A stretch of DNA of 52,936 bases from Candidatus Kuenenia stuttgartensis (lineage in GTDB: Bacteria > Planctomycetota > Planctomycetia > Planctomycetales > Planctomycetaceae), in contig CAMAXD010000005.1 in NCBI GenBank assembly GCA_945861975.1, forward strand, positions 1 to 52,936, given 5' to 3'. This document shows positions 1 through 10,968 of the stretch, one piece after another; positions within the stretch are counted from its first letter, which is position 1, and each line of letters opens with the position of its first letter. The notes under the pieces were generated by a model that did not search any database, was not told the origin of the DNA, and saw nothing but the letters and a program-made list of their open reading frames with translations. The translations under genes and the position numbers were made by a program.

Positions 1-705
1 GATGCTGTCCTCGTGCGGACGATGCCTCCCGGAACATTAGAGCAGGTCGTCGCTCGGATGGATCTGCTGGCTGGGCTTGAGGCCTGTGCAACACGCGTCA
101 TTAACTCACCGCGCGCTCTGGAATGTGCAGTCGACAAGTACTTGACAACTCAGCGTCTCGCGCTGGCAGGATTGCCGGTGCCGGAGACCGTCGTCTGCGA
201 GAACGCGGAAGCTGCCTTGAATGCCTTCGAGATGCTGGGGCGAGATGTCGTCGTGAAGCCGCTGTTCGGGGCCGAAGGTCGCGGCATTATTCGTGTGTCA
301 GATCCCGAGCTGGCGATGCGTGCCTTTCGCACTTTGGAACGATTGGGTTCGGTCCTCTATCTTCAGAGATTTCTCGATGGGCCCGGATTTGATATTCGCG
401 TGTTGTTGCTGGACAGTCAGCTTGTCGGTTCGATGAAACGCATTCCCAAAGAGGGTGATTTTCGCGCGAATATCTCTCAGCAGGGAACCGGAATTCTTCA
501 TCGTCCTTCAGACAGAGAGATTGAGCTGGCGATCGCTGCGGCGAAGGCGACGGGCTGTTCATTTGCCGGCGTTGATTTGATGTACGACAACGATCAACGG
601 CCTTATGTCATAGAGGTCAACGCGGTGCCGGGATGGCGAGGACTGGAGCGAGCCTGTGGCGTTGATGTTCCCGAGACTTTGTTCCGTTGGCTCGAAATTG
701 ATTGA
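1..705 (+). CDS. RimK-family ATP-grasp ligase, 5' partial
   Basis: The reading frame is open from the first base of the window, so the true start lies upstream; the GTG at 13 is only the first possible start inside the window. What remains (about 234 residues) is a nearly complete ATP-grasp domain. The visible motifs are VVVKPLFGAEGRG (ATP-binding lysine and glycine-rich loop), YLQRFLDGPGFDIRVL, and the metal/ATP site GVDLMYD...YVIEVNAVPGWRGLE near the C-terminus. These are typical of RimK-type enzymes, which ligate L-glutamate or another amino acid to a carboxylate. Planctomycetes carry members linked to tetrahydromethanopterin C1 metabolism (MptN-like), and the TMPPGTLEQ segment near the start reminds me of those. 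The exact substrate is inference. No neighbour inside the window helps decide. Confidence 0.8.
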   Translation, partial: DAVLVRTMPPGTLEQVVARMDLLAGLEACATRVINSPRALECAVDKYLTTQRLALAGLPVPETVVCENAEAALNAFEMLGRDVVVKPLFGAEGRGIIRVSDPELAMRAFRTLERLGSVLYLQRFLDGPGFDIRVLLLDSQLVGSMKRIPKEGDFRANISQQGTGILHRPSDREIELAIAAAKATGCSFAGVDLMYDNDQRPYVIEVNAVPGWRGLERACGVDVPETLFRWLEID

Positions 706-938
706 AGGAAACGCACATTTCGCTAATTTCCCGAACTCTCATAGAGCAGTTCAGCAGGGACAACTCTGCCCGTCGAGCACAGAGTTGCTGCTCGAAGCAG
801 GCTTGATGAAGGCGGCAAAAGTTTTGGCCAGGCGAGTGGTTTCCTTGTGATCTTTCCGCCAGGAATAGCTATCCTGATGTGTGACGATCCTGCCTCTGAC
901 TCTTTCGATTTGTCCTGACTCCCACCAGGTTGACAACG
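706..938. other. Intergenic region before the PPC-domain gene
   Basis: This 233-bp gap separates the ATP-grasp gene from the secreted PPC protein. I see no gene, strong hairpin or Shine-Dalgarno-like site in it. The promoter of the downstream gene presumably lies here but I cannot point to one. Confidence 0.4.
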
Positions 939-3900
939 ATGAGCCGACAATTCTGCTTCCTTCTGTTTCTCGCTGCCTGTTTCTGCCTGCAACCAGTGCA
1001 GGCTCAACTGCCAACGGTAAGACTCGATGGCGTGTTTCCTGCCGGCGAAGCACCGGGCGCTACTGTGGAATTGACCATTACGGGGAACGACCTTGATGAT
1101 GTCGATCGGCTGGTTTTCAGTCACGATGGAATCTCGATGACGCGGAAGATGGCGGAGGAGACGCCCTTTGAAGAAGGTCCCCAGCCGATTGAGAATGTGT
1201 TCCTTGTCACGGTCGCTCCAGGAGTTCCTCCCGGCAACTACGATGTGAGATGTCAGGGGAAATACGGGCTGTCGAATCGTCGGACCTTTGTTGTCAGTGC
1301 TACGGCTGAGTTCGTGGAAACAGAGCCGAATGGTGGCAATGACGTTCCGGCCTGGGTTGAGAAAGATGGCTTGCGAGAGAATGCTGCTCAGGAAATCACG
1401 TTGCCAGGCACGATAAACGGCCAGTCTTCTGGCGGACCAGATGTGGACTGGTATCGGTTTGTAGGAAAGGCAGGGCAGCGAATTCTGCTCGACGGGCAAT
1501 GTCGCCGGATTGACTCGCGGATGGATCTGGCCGCGACGATTTTTACTGAGTCTGGCGTTATCGTTGGAGAATCACGAACGGGGCAGGCGAATGATTCCAT
1601 CACGGATGTGACGCTTCCTGCGGACGGACTTTATTTCATCAAAGTTCACGACGCCCTGTTTGCACAGGGAGCGGGATATGCCTATCGATTGACGATTGGG
1701 GCTATTCCGTATCTGGACTTCGTGTTTCCTCCTGCGAGTCTGCCGGGATCCAACGAAGAATTTACGATCTATGGTCGCAATTTGCCGGGAAGTCAGCCGT
1801 CACCGTATCAGTTGGATGGTCGTCCGCTGGAGCAACTGACCGTGCAAATCCCGATGCCGGGTGATGTTGTCGGCAGGCTCACGTATTCCTCGTTGATTGG
1901 GCCTCATCAGGCAGGTATGGATGGCATTGAATACAGAATTGCTGCAAACGGCATCCAATCCAATGCGGTACTGATTACGCCAGCGACGGCCCCAATTGTG
2001 CGCGAGGCTGCGGACAACAACAATCCCAATGCTCCGCAGCTATTGACTCTGCCGTGTGAAGTTGCGGGCTCGTTTTATCCTCAGCGCGATGTGGACTGGT
2101 ATTCTTTTGAAGCGCAGAAGGATGATGTCTGGTCTTTTGATGTTTATGCGCAGCGGCTGGGTCGGGCAATCGATCCTGCAATATTGATTCAGCGGATCGG
2201 TACCAATGACAAAGGTGAGCCGACCTTTACCGACGTGACTTTTTTGGATGATGTGCCCGAACTCAACATCAACAATCGATCGGGGCGACATGAATTTGAT
2301 GAGCGAACGGCGGATCCGTCTTATCCGTTTAGAGCACCGGCTGACGGGATGTATCGAGTCCTGCTGAAGGACAGTGTGAGTGCTGTGCGAAGTGATCCAC
2401 GGCTGATTTATCGGTTAGCGATTCGAAAACCTCAGCCCGACTTTCATGTTGTGGCAATTCCGGGAGGTTCCACCGAGAGTCTGATGCTTCGCAAGGGCGG
2501 ACGCGATGTTGTCAGAGTCACCGCTTATCGCCAGGATGGTTTTACTGGTGAAATCCTTGTGTCAGTGACGGGATTGCCGGAGGGAGTGACCACCCAGGAG
2601 ATCACAATCGGTCCCGGAAACAATCATGGAACTCTGGTTCTGTCCGCCACGGATGCGGCACCAATGGGAGTGGGGACGCTGCAGATCGTGGCCAAAGCCA
2701 TGGTCAACGGAGCAGAGCTGGTCCGTCCGGCACGGTATGGCGCGGCGTTAGTTCCGTTTCAGTTCAATCAGCCCAACGCCAATGTTCCCAGCGTTCCTTC
2801 GCGACTTGTTGAGCGGTTACAGATTTGTGTTTCAGAGAAGGAAGCCGCTCCGCAAGTCCTGACGATTGGTGACGGGAAGCCGCTGGAGACATCACGTGGC
2901 GGTGTCTTGAAGATTCCATACACCGTTAAGCGAGTCGAGGGTTCAGCTGGTACTCTGATTGGATTCCCCAACGACTTTCCACCGAACACGAACGCTCAGC
3001 AGGTGAATATTGGCGCCAATGAAAAGGGTGAGTTTGAGCTCCGTTTTCAGGCCAACACCGTTCCGGGGACTTATTCGTTTTATTTGGCGGGCTTCAATCA
3101 GGGGTTGCAGTACAAACGGAATCCTGAGCTGGCTGAGAAAGCCAAACTGCGACAGGAGCGGATCGCGAAGATTCTGATGGATGCTCAACTGCAGGCCCAG
3201 AAAGCTCAGCTGGACAGCCAACAAAAAGTGACGGAGTTCAACCAAGCCAATACGGCTCTGACTCAGGCAAACACAGCACAGCAGCAGGCTGATCAGAAAG
3301 CGATAACGACAGCAGCGGCGTTGATGCAGGCAGAAGCGGTGTTCAAGCAGAAGACGGAGCAACTGGCAGCGGATGCGGCGAACGAAACACTGAAGCAGCA
3401 GTTATCGCAGGCACAGGTAGCATTTGATGCGGCAAAAAAGGCTGCTGATGAGGCAACGGTTTCAGCGACCGAAGCGGCAACCAAACAGGTTGAGGCAACC
3501 GCGAAGCAGAAAGCGGCGGAGGAGGCCCGTGTGAAAGCGCAGGCTGATCTTCAGGCGGCTCAGCAACTTTTGCAACTGGCGACTCAGGAAAAGCAGCGAG
3601 CTGACCAGTTTGCGAATCAGAAACAGAACGAAGCCAATGTCCGAGCCTTTAATGTACTCATTCCATCAAACACTCTCACGATTAAAGTCGTTGAGTTCCC
3701 CGCGAAGGTCGAGGCGATGCCAGAAGTACTTACCGTCAATCAGGGAGAAAATTGTGCCGTGGTGATTAAGGTTTCACGTCAATATGAGTTCACCGGGGCA
3801 ATCAGTGTTCAGTCGCAGTTACCGGGCGGAGTTGGCGGCATCAGTATTCCGGCCGCGAATATTCCGGAGAATCAATCCGAGATCAAATATGACATCACCG

Positions 3901-4022
3901 CTCAGCCGAATGCCACCGCAGGCGAACATCTGCTGAATGTTCGCCTGCAGATGAATTTCAACGGCCAGAATCTGGTGCTGGAACGACCAATCAAACTCAC
4001 CGTTGTTGAAGTGAAAAAGTAA
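939..4022 (+). CDS. Secreted pre-peptidase C-terminal (PPC) domain protein with long coiled coil
   Basis: A 1027-residue exported protein. The ATG at 939 gives MSRQFCFLLFLAACFCLQPVQA, a clear signal peptide with an A-x-A-like cleavage site; a TTG nine bases earlier is possible but less likely. An N-terminal Ig/TIG-like segment is followed by two PPC-type beta domains, each with the DVDWY(R/S)F signature (about residues 130-240 and 355-480), then further beta-sandwich-like segments. Residues about 737-900 switch abruptly to an Ala/Gln/Lys-rich heptad region, a predicted coiled coil, after which a last beta-domain closes the protein. PPC domains usually sit on secreted enzymes or cell-surface proteins; here I see no catalytic domain, so a structural or adhesive envelope role is inference. 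The gene is convergent with flgE. Confidence 0.82.
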   Translation: MSRQFCFLLFLAACFCLQPVQAQLPTVRLDGVFPAGEAPGATVELTITGNDLDDVDRLVFSHDGISMTRKMAEETPFEEGPQPIENVFLVTVAPGVPPGNYDVRCQGKYGLSNRRTFVVSATAEFVETEPNGGNDVPAWVEKDGLRENAAQEITLPGTINGQSSGGPDVDWYRFVGKAGQRILLDGQCRRIDSRMDLAATIFTESGVIVGESRTGQANDSITDVTLPADGLYFIKVHDALFAQGAGYAYRLTIGAIPYLDFVFPPASLPGSNEEFTIYGRNLPGSQPSPYQLDGRPLEQLTVQIPMPGDVVGRLTYSSLIGPHQAGMDGIEYRIAANGIQSNAVLITPATAPIVREAADNNNPNAPQLLTLPCEVAGSFYPQRDVDWYSFEAQKDDVWSFDVYAQRLGRAIDPAILIQRIGTNDKGEPTFTDVTFLDDVPELNINNRSGRHEFDERTADPSYPFRAPADGMYRVLLKDSVSAVRSDPRLIYRLAIRKPQPDFHVVAIPGGSTESLMLRKGGRDVVRVTAYRQDGFTGEILVSVTGLPEGVTTQEITIGPGNNHGTLVLSATDAAPMGVGTLQIVAKAMVNGAELVRPARYGAALVPFQFNQPNANVPSVPSRLVERLQICVSEKEAAPQVLTIGDGKPLETSRGGVLKIPYTVKRVEGSAGTLIGFPNDFPPNTNAQQVNIGANEKGEFELRFQANTVPGTYSFYLAGFNQGLQYKRNPELAEKAKLRQERIAKILMDAQLQAQKAQLDSQQKVTEFNQANTALTQANTAQQQADQKAITTAAALMQAEAVFKQKTEQLAADAANETLKQQLSQAQVAFDAAKKAADEATVSATEAATKQVEATAKQKAAEEARVKAQADLQAAQQLLQLATQEKQRADQFANQKQNEANVRAFNVLIPSNTLTIKVVEFPAKVEAMPEVLTVNQGENCAVVIKVSRQYEFTGAISVQSQLPGGVGGISIPAANIPENQSEIKYDITAQPNATAGEHLLNVRLQMNFNGQNLVLERPIKLTVVEVKK

Positions 4023-4044
4023 CCCGGTAGAGAACTTTGAATCA

Positions 4045-4068
4045 GCATCATCAAGTCGGAGATGATGC
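4045..4068. terminator. Possible bidirectional terminator hairpin between PPC gene and flgE
   Basis: GCATCATC (4045-4052) and GATGATGC (4061-4068) form a perfect 8-bp inverted repeat with an 8-nt loop. It lies 22 bp after the PPC gene stop and 14 bp after the flgE stop on the other strand. There is no good T-run on either side, so the terminator call is weak. Confidence 0.35.
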
Positions 4069-4082
4069 CAGCGTGACAGGCG

Positions 4083-5750
4083 TTATCTGATGATGCTGGT
4101 CAGTTCCTGAAGGATTTCATCTGTTACGGTAATCGTTCTGGCGTTCGCCGAGAATCCTCGCTGGGCAATGATGAGACGAGTGAATTCGAGAGCAAGGTCG
4201 ACGTTGGATCCTTCCAGTTGTCCGGCGCGGAGGGCACCGCGACTTCCGGACAGAGCGGTGCCGATGTCGGGATTGCCACTCGCGAGTGAAGACGTGAAGT
4301 AGTTGTTTCCGATCGCGACGAGACCGTCTGGATTTCGGAAGGAGGCAATAGCCATTTGCGCAAGCGGGATCTTCAGGCCGTTTGAAGCCAGCCCGAAGAC
4401 CTTGCCGTCGGTGTCGATCTGCACTTCAGACAGTTCACCGGGGGGAAATCCGTCTGGCGTCAACTGAAGTCGTGATGCTTGTCCCAACGCCGTCAGGCCG
4501 TCGAATTGTGCGGGTGTACCGAAGCGAAGACTGAGAGTCTGCGAGGCGGGTTGACCTCGAAACTGGACGGTGATGTTACTGTCGCCCACGCCAGAGCCCG
4601 TGACTTGAGCGAATGATCCATCTGGTTGAAATGAGATTCCCTCAACCAGCGAGTCGAGGATTGTTCCTTCTGTAGGCGAAACAGAGGCGACAAGAGTCCA
4701 CGATTGATCGGCCTGTTTGGTCATCGTCAGGCCGATGGTGTGTCCCGCCCCGCTTTCATCGAAAACCTCGACGGACTGAAAAACGCTATCCGCGTGTTTT
4801 CCTGTTCGAGTCAGGATTATCTCATGGTCTTCAAAGTCTGATCGTCCTGCATTTGTAGGGCCATCGCTGAATGACATAGACAGAAAGGATGGACCGGTAG
4901 CATCTGCTGTGCCAACAATGTTGCCTAACCCGTCAAGGGTCACGGTCGAACCGGAAAACGAAGAATTTAAAGCTGCGATAAGGTCGGCTACCGTGGATGT
5001 GGGCGTCAGGAGAAGTTCCGTCACCGTGGGATTCGAACCATCTGTTCGACGTCCACTAATCAGGATCTTGTCTCCGGCGAGGTAATTCACGGTATTTGAA
5101 TCGAGGTCGGACAAAAGAGTCGTCAGTGTGGCAGGTAACCCTGCGGCCAACAGCGGTGTGGAAGTCATCACTTCCTGTGCCACAGGACCGGTCGACGTTG
5201 AGGAAAGATTCCCCTTGATTTGCATCTCTGTCGAAACCTGACCTGGAATGCTGACTCCTTTGGGAACATAGATGCGATCATCACCCGGAGTCTGAAATGC
5301 CGGCAGTTCTCCATTGGGTTCGCCGGTTGGTCCAAAGCGTCGCACAAGATATCCCGTGGAAGGGTCCGACAAGTAACCACTCTCATCCAATGAGAAAGCT
5401 CCTGCACGCGTGAAGTAGGTACGCTCGCCGGAAGAAGCGACGAAGAAGCCGCCTCCATCCAGTGCCAGGTCCATGTCGTTTCCGGTTGATTCCAGATTGC
5501 CCTGAGCAAAGTTCAGGTCGACCTGAGACAGGCGGCTACCAGTTCCGATCTGTACCGAATTCACACTGCCCAGAAGTCCTGACGATGACGACGACGTACC
5601 TCGTTGAACTTCGTACATAAGGTCAGAGAACAGGGTACGGGATGTCTTGTAGGCGGTCGTATTGAGGTTGGCGAGATTATTGCCCACGACCTCGAGCATC
5701 TTTTGATGACCGCGGAGTCCGGAAATCCCGGTAAGTAGAGAGTTGGCCAT
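4083..5750 (-). CDS. flgE: Flagellar hook protein FlgE
   Basis: A 555-residue flagellar hook protein. The N-terminus MANSLLTGISGLRGHQ, followed by VVGNNLANLNTTAYKTSR, is the conserved D0 region of axial rod/hook proteins. GNDMDLALDGGGFFV is the standard FlgE/FlgG motif, and the C-terminus (EGSNVDLALEFTRLIIAQRGFSANARTI) is the matching D0 helix. I chose the ATG at 5750; a TTG two codons upstream extends the frame slightly. The middle (about residues 180-420) is the variable surface domain. FlgE polymerises on the rod to make the hook that transmits torque to the filament. It is the last gene of a minus-strand group fliK-flgD-flgE, 101 bp after flgD. This suggests that the organism has a flagellated swarmer stage, as many planctomycetes do. 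Confidence 0.93.
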   Translation of the reverse strand: MANSLLTGISGLRGHQKMLEVVGNNLANLNTTAYKTSRTLFSDLMYEVQRGTSSSSSGLLGSVNSVQIGTGSRLSQVDLNFAQGNLESTGNDMDLALDGGGFFVASSGERTYFTRAGAFSLDESGYLSDPSTGYLVRRFGPTGEPNGELPAFQTPGDDRIYVPKGVSIPGQVSTEMQIKGNLSSTSTGPVAQEVMTSTPLLAAGLPATLTTLLSDLDSNTVNYLAGDKILISGRRTDGSNPTVTELLLTPTSTVADLIAALNSSFSGSTVTLDGLGNIVGTADATGPSFLSMSFSDGPTNAGRSDFEDHEIILTRTGKHADSVFQSVEVFDESGAGHTIGLTMTKQADQSWTLVASVSPTEGTILDSLVEGISFQPDGSFAQVTGSGVGDSNITVQFRGQPASQTLSLRFGTPAQFDGLTALGQASRLQLTPDGFPPGELSEVQIDTDGKVFGLASNGLKIPLAQMAIASFRNPDGLVAIGNNYFTSSLASGNPDIGTALSGSRGALRAGQLEGSNVDLALEFTRLIIAQRGFSANARTITVTDEILQELTSIIR

Positions 5751-5851
5751 AGTCAATCAGGTCCGTATATGCGACAAATTTTTCGGAAGACAGTGAGTTA
5801 AGGAGACAGGCTGAGCCAGCGAATCGAACAGCAGTCATGAATCAAGGGCTG

Positions 5852-6292
5852 TTACGGGGAAAGATTTTGCTCGCTGTAGGCAACACCCGTAACGTTGCTG
5901 ATCGGGTAAAAGTTGTTGCCAATTCGTACCAGAATCTGACCTTCATCCGGCTTGATCTCAGAGACGATCCCCGTCTCCGCGGCTTCATCACCGTAGCGGA
6001 CACTCAAGCCCAGAAGCCCGGCCCCGGCGTTGATCGATTCGAGAGTTCTCAGGTCACTTTCCCCGGACGTTTTCTCGATCAGAGTGTCGAGCTTTGTCCC
6101 CAGGCCAGTGATACCACTATTCATATTCTGAATTCCTTCCACAGTGGTGAACTGTGCCAACTGAGCAAGGAAAGCATCGGTGTCGGTTGGCGCCGTGGGA
6201 TCCTGGTACTGGAGTTGCTTTGCAAACAGAGTCAGGAACTGGTCTTTGCTGGCAATACCGGAAGTGGATGCTGCGCTAACTGCTGTGGTCAT
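5852..6292 (-). CDS. flgD: Flagellar hook assembly (capping) protein FlgD
   Basis: A 146-residue protein starting at the ATG at 6292. The N-terminal half holds the FlgD signature: KDQFLTLFAKQLQYQDPTAP, then AFLAQLAQFTTVEGIQNMN. This region is needed for hook-cap function and export. FlgD is a transient scaffold that caps the growing hook while FlgE subunits are added. At 146 residues it is short compared with enterobacterial FlgD (about 230), and the C-terminal Fn3/tudor-like region seems reduced to a single small beta segment. Minimal FlgD proteins of this kind occur in other phyla. It lies between fliK (61 bp upstream) and flgE and is probably co-transcribed with them. Confidence 0.9.
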   Translation of the reverse strand: MTTAVSAASTSGIASKDQFLTLFAKQLQYQDPTAPTDTDAFLAQLAQFTTVEGIQNMNSGITGLGTKLDTLIEKTSGESDLRTLESINAGAGLLGLSVRYGDEAAETGIVSEIKPDEGQILVRIGNNFYPISNVTGVAYSEQNLSP

Positions 6293-6353
6293 GGCTGATG
6301 AGCCTTCTTGGGGTGTCTTAATTTGTGGGAGCGGTTTTGACCGGACTAATGTT

Positions 6354-8024
6354 TCAGGCTCTAAAATTCAACGCGTGTTGCGAATCTCCGGTGCGTGTGG
6401 TGGCCGCTGTGGAGATTTGACTGGCTGCCCCATTATGCGAATTGCGACGCTGAGTTCCGACGGGCTGATCGAACCGCGAAGTTGAGTCCTGAGAAGTTTG
6501 TCGCTGAAACGCTCCGCCATTCATCATGTCAGCAGACAAAAACTCCAATGAGTGGAGATCCATTTTTTCTCCTCGTAATTGATTTTCGATTTCGCTGCCT
6601 CGGGCCAGCAGCATGTCCATCGTGACCGCCTCGCGCGCTGTAACCCTGACGGCGAGGCCCTCTTTCGATTTGGACAACTCAATCACCATCTCGCCGAGGT
6701 CCTGAGGATCTAACTGAACAGTCAGGGTTTCTGATTCTGCGGTTGTTTGTCTCTCCAGATGCTCAATTACAGCACGTGATACCTGAGAGCTCAGCGGTTG
6801 CCGCATTTCAGATGTCACTGAAGTTGTCAGATCCGGCAGGGTCAGAGCGACTGCTCCAGAAGAAGAGAGTCGTGCTCCGTCTGATCCGGAGGAAGACGTG
6901 TGCCCGACATTGCTCAGCAGTGGATCATCGTCACGAGAGCCAGATTGATTCGATGTGCGATCTGCGTCAGAACCGGACTGTTGCACCCAGAACTGGTCGA
7001 GAGTCTCATCGCGCGAATTCTCAAGCGTGGTTTTCTGCAGTCCGCTTGTGTCCTGTAAAAGTGCATCTGATGCATTCATCGAAGTTCCGAGAGAATTCAG
7101 CTGGCCTATGCTCTCGGTACCGAGTGGAGCGAGGTACGTGATTTCAGACAAACCATCGCCAGAAAGACTTGATTGCAGTCCACTAGTTCCCGACCGATTT
7201 CTTGTGGGGGCCGTGGCAGCGACAGCACGGCTCAGGGTGTTCATGATTTCCTGAGTGACCGCGTCCGTATCTTTGGTGGATTCATAGGGCCGCGTGGCGG
7301 ACCGGAAAGTTGTCTCGAGGCCCAATTGCTGAAATCCCAGCTCTGCATTGGGCAACACTTCGACTTTGGTATGCGGGTCTGCTGCGTTCAATATTGAGGA
7401 AGAGGCACTGGGGTTCTTAATGGATGAGTTGTTGCCAGGGATCGTCAGTCCACCAGAAGTCTGTTTAGGCTTAACATCAGCTTTGGCCGCAGGCGCTGCA
7501 GTGTCAGGGATTTGTATGTCGGCAGTGTCGAGCTTCTCTGGCTCTGAAGAGGGAGGAGTTGGCGTCAGAGCCGCATTCGATGCTGTTGATTTGGGCGGGG
7601 CAGAAGAAACGACCTGCTCCGGGAATGAAGTCTTCGGGACACTCTGGGTTGATGCGGCTGGATTTGATGCTGCTGGATTTGGTGCGGCAGTGAGAAAACT
7701 GTGCGAAGCATCAGAAGTGGTGGCCTTCTGGAGGTCAGAAGTCGTCGCTTCGATAGTCCCGGCGCTCGGCGAGACGTCTACTTTGGTCTGCTGCAATTTG
7801 TCTGCGGATACCGCAGTATTCAGAAGCATCCCCAGAACCTTCGAGAAATCTTCCAGGTCCGGCTCTTCATCAGGTTTCCGAGTCGTGTCGTCCGGTTTCT
7901 CTGCCGCTACTCTTTCCTTTTCTTCTGCTCGGCATTCGTGGCACGCTTCCGGATTCTTTGGCGCGTAGTCTGAGTAGTCGTTCTGGGGTGGCAGCACGGT
8001 CGTAAATGGAACGAGCATAACCAT
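6354..8024 (-). CDS. fliK: Flagellar hook-length control protein FliK
   Basis: The C-terminal region has the Flg_hook (FliK C-terminal) signature, LTVQLDPQDLGEMVIELSKS with AVRVTAREAVTMDMLL, followed by a short disordered Gln/Ser-rich tail. The long N-terminal part is rich in Pro, Ser, Thr and Ala and of low complexity, as usual for FliK, which acts as a secreted molecular ruler and switches the export gate from hook to filament substrates. The start is uncertain. The frame is open to a TTG at 8195. ATGs lie at 8048, 8024 and 8018, and the one at 8024 has GGGAAG 9 nt upstream, so I use it. Near the start is a CHEC motif; a second CxxC (CDLC) lies in the extension upstream of 8048. It is the first gene of the fliK-flgD-flgE group. 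Confidence 0.83.
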   Translation of the reverse strand: MVMLVPFTTVLPPQNDYSDYAPKNPEACHECRAEEKERVAAEKPDDTTRKPDEEPDLEDFSKVLGMLLNTAVSADKLQQTKVDVSPSAGTIEATTSDLQKATTSDASHSFLTAAPNPAASNPAASTQSVPKTSFPEQVVSSAPPKSTASNAALTPTPPSSEPEKLDTADIQIPDTAAPAAKADVKPKQTSGGLTIPGNNSSIKNPSASSSILNAADPHTKVEVLPNAELGFQQLGLETTFRSATRPYESTKDTDAVTQEIMNTLSRAVAATAPTRNRSGTSGLQSSLSGDGLSEITYLAPLGTESIGQLNSLGTSMNASDALLQDTSGLQKTTLENSRDETLDQFWVQQSGSDADRTSNQSGSRDDDPLLSNVGHTSSSGSDGARLSSSGAVALTLPDLTTSVTSEMRQPLSSQVSRAVIEHLERQTTAESETLTVQLDPQDLGEMVIELSKSKEGLAVRVTAREAVTMDMLLARGSEIENQLRGEKMDLHSLEFLSADMMNGGAFQRQTSQDSTSRFDQPVGTQRRNSHNGAASQISTAATTRTGDSQHALNFRA

Positions 8025-8407
8025 GGTATTCACGCTTCCCGAAAACATATTCAGTCGATCGATGGCTTCGGTCAGATCCGTTTTGCAGAGATCACAATCC
8101 ACACGGGTCGGAGTTCCTGGTTTGGAAGTGTCCTGCCAACATTCGCCCGCTTGCGTTTGCTCCTGAACAAGATTGGCCCGGAAGTCTTGCTGCAAACGCA
8201 GTTCATTTAGCCACTAACCGCAGTTTGCGTACCGAGAAGTGGTTTCAGGTCGTGGGCATTTCTACTCAGTGCCTACAAAGCCCGATTTTTACAGGTCCGG
8301 AATGAGCCGACTGGTCTGAAAAGGAGACTGAGCAGTTCCGCTCAGAACGTACTGCGGGAAAAAAATTCCCAGCAACAGAAAACGTTTCCGCTTTCGTTCT
8401 GTGGGAC
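8025..8407. other. Gap between fliK and the histidine-kinase pseudogene
   Basis: The part next to fliK (8025-8195) remains open in the fliK frame and could be coding if an upstream start is used. The rest holds no gene. Two small inverted repeats are visible: CTGAGC (8328-8333) with GCTCAG (8340-8345), and the palindrome GGGAA-AAAAA-TTCCC (8356-8370). They lie just downstream of the pseudogene on the minus strand and could be leftovers of its terminator. Confidence 0.4.
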
Positions 8408-9034
8408 TCAGTTCGTTCGTGGACCTTTCAGGTGCGTCACCTGTGCCAGCACTTTTTCCAGTTCATGACGGCGGAAAGGCTTTTGCAGAAAGCCGTCAAA
8501 GGAGTCTTCGTAGGCACCGTATTCTGAGCTGGAGATGTAGCCACTGCAAAGAATCGCCGGACTCTTGCAACCGGCCGCGCGGATGGCTGTCAATGCTTCA
8601 CGTCCATTCATCCCAGCCATCGTATAGTCCACCAGGATGGTGCCAAAATCTGATCATAGTTGGGCCAGGGCGACGGCCGCTTCTCCACTGGAAGCTTCGA
8701 CGGAAATAGTAACCCGGTCCGGCAAAGCCGCTTTGACGACGGGCATCATTTCCCGTACTAGAGCGCAGAGATCGATAACAGATTTTTCCGCAGTGGATCG
8801 CCCGGTGCAGGCCAGCATCTCCGCCAGCTGGATCGCTTTCTGTTTTTCGCGATCGCAAGTCTCCTGCAGAGCCACGCGCCCGCACCGATGACCGCTACCG
8901 CCAGCCCCGCCAGCACAGCGGAAAGCGAGCCAAATTTTAATGCAATTTGGTTGTACAAGTAGACCGGATGATTCCTCAGATCTTCCTGTTGCGGTTTTGC
9001 AATGGAGGAAGAATCTGGCGGACTCGGCTCCTGA

Positions 9035-9048
<14 letters not shown>
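8408..9048 (-). pseudogene. Decayed hybrid histidine kinase / response regulator
   Basis: Three pieces of one sensor kinase can be read in order on the minus strand. The ATG at 9048 opens a soluble head and one hydrophobic segment (LSAVLAGLAVAVIGAGAW). Near 8875 the frame must shift to continue as ALQETCDREKQKAIQLAEML and a kinase-like stretch, LVREMMPVVKAALPDRV. That stretch runs directly into receiver-domain sequence (SSGEAAVALAQL), with no ATP-binding HATPase domain between them. An in-frame TGA at 8654-8656 then breaks the receiver, which resumes as DFGTILVDYTMAGMNGREAL (the phosphoacceptor Asp region) and ends at 8408. So I see one frameshift, one internal deletion and one nonsense codon. 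The first 14 bp overlap the 3' end of ilvD. Confidence 0.72.
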
Positions 9049-10720
<1,672 letters not shown>

Positions 10721-10853
10721 GGCGATTTTAACTGGTTTGACTGGATAAATTGGGCCGTGGGAGTTGTGAGGACGGAAGTCATTCAGAGTTCCTCAGGCGG
10801 CACGATAGCAGCCAACCAGCCCCGTCGCAAAGTCGGATGAAAACAACCTCGTG

Positions 10854-10874
10854 ATTTCCGGCAGCGGCGGAAAT
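10854..10874 (-). terminator. Possible terminator hairpin after the GlmU-like gene
   Basis: ATTTCCG (10854-10860) and CGGAAAT (10868-10874) form a 7-bp stem with a 7-nt loop in the gap between ilvD and the GlmU-like gene. On the minus strand it follows the GlmU-like stop by 95 bp, and a weak T-rich stretch comes after it. The assignment is tentative. Confidence 0.3.
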
Positions 10875-10968
10875 TTGACGGACAATTCCGGAGGCAAGTG
10901 GTCAAAGGGTGACGATGTTGCTGGTCAAAGGTCGTCCGCTACGTCCCCGAAGCCGCGGTCACTCGTCT

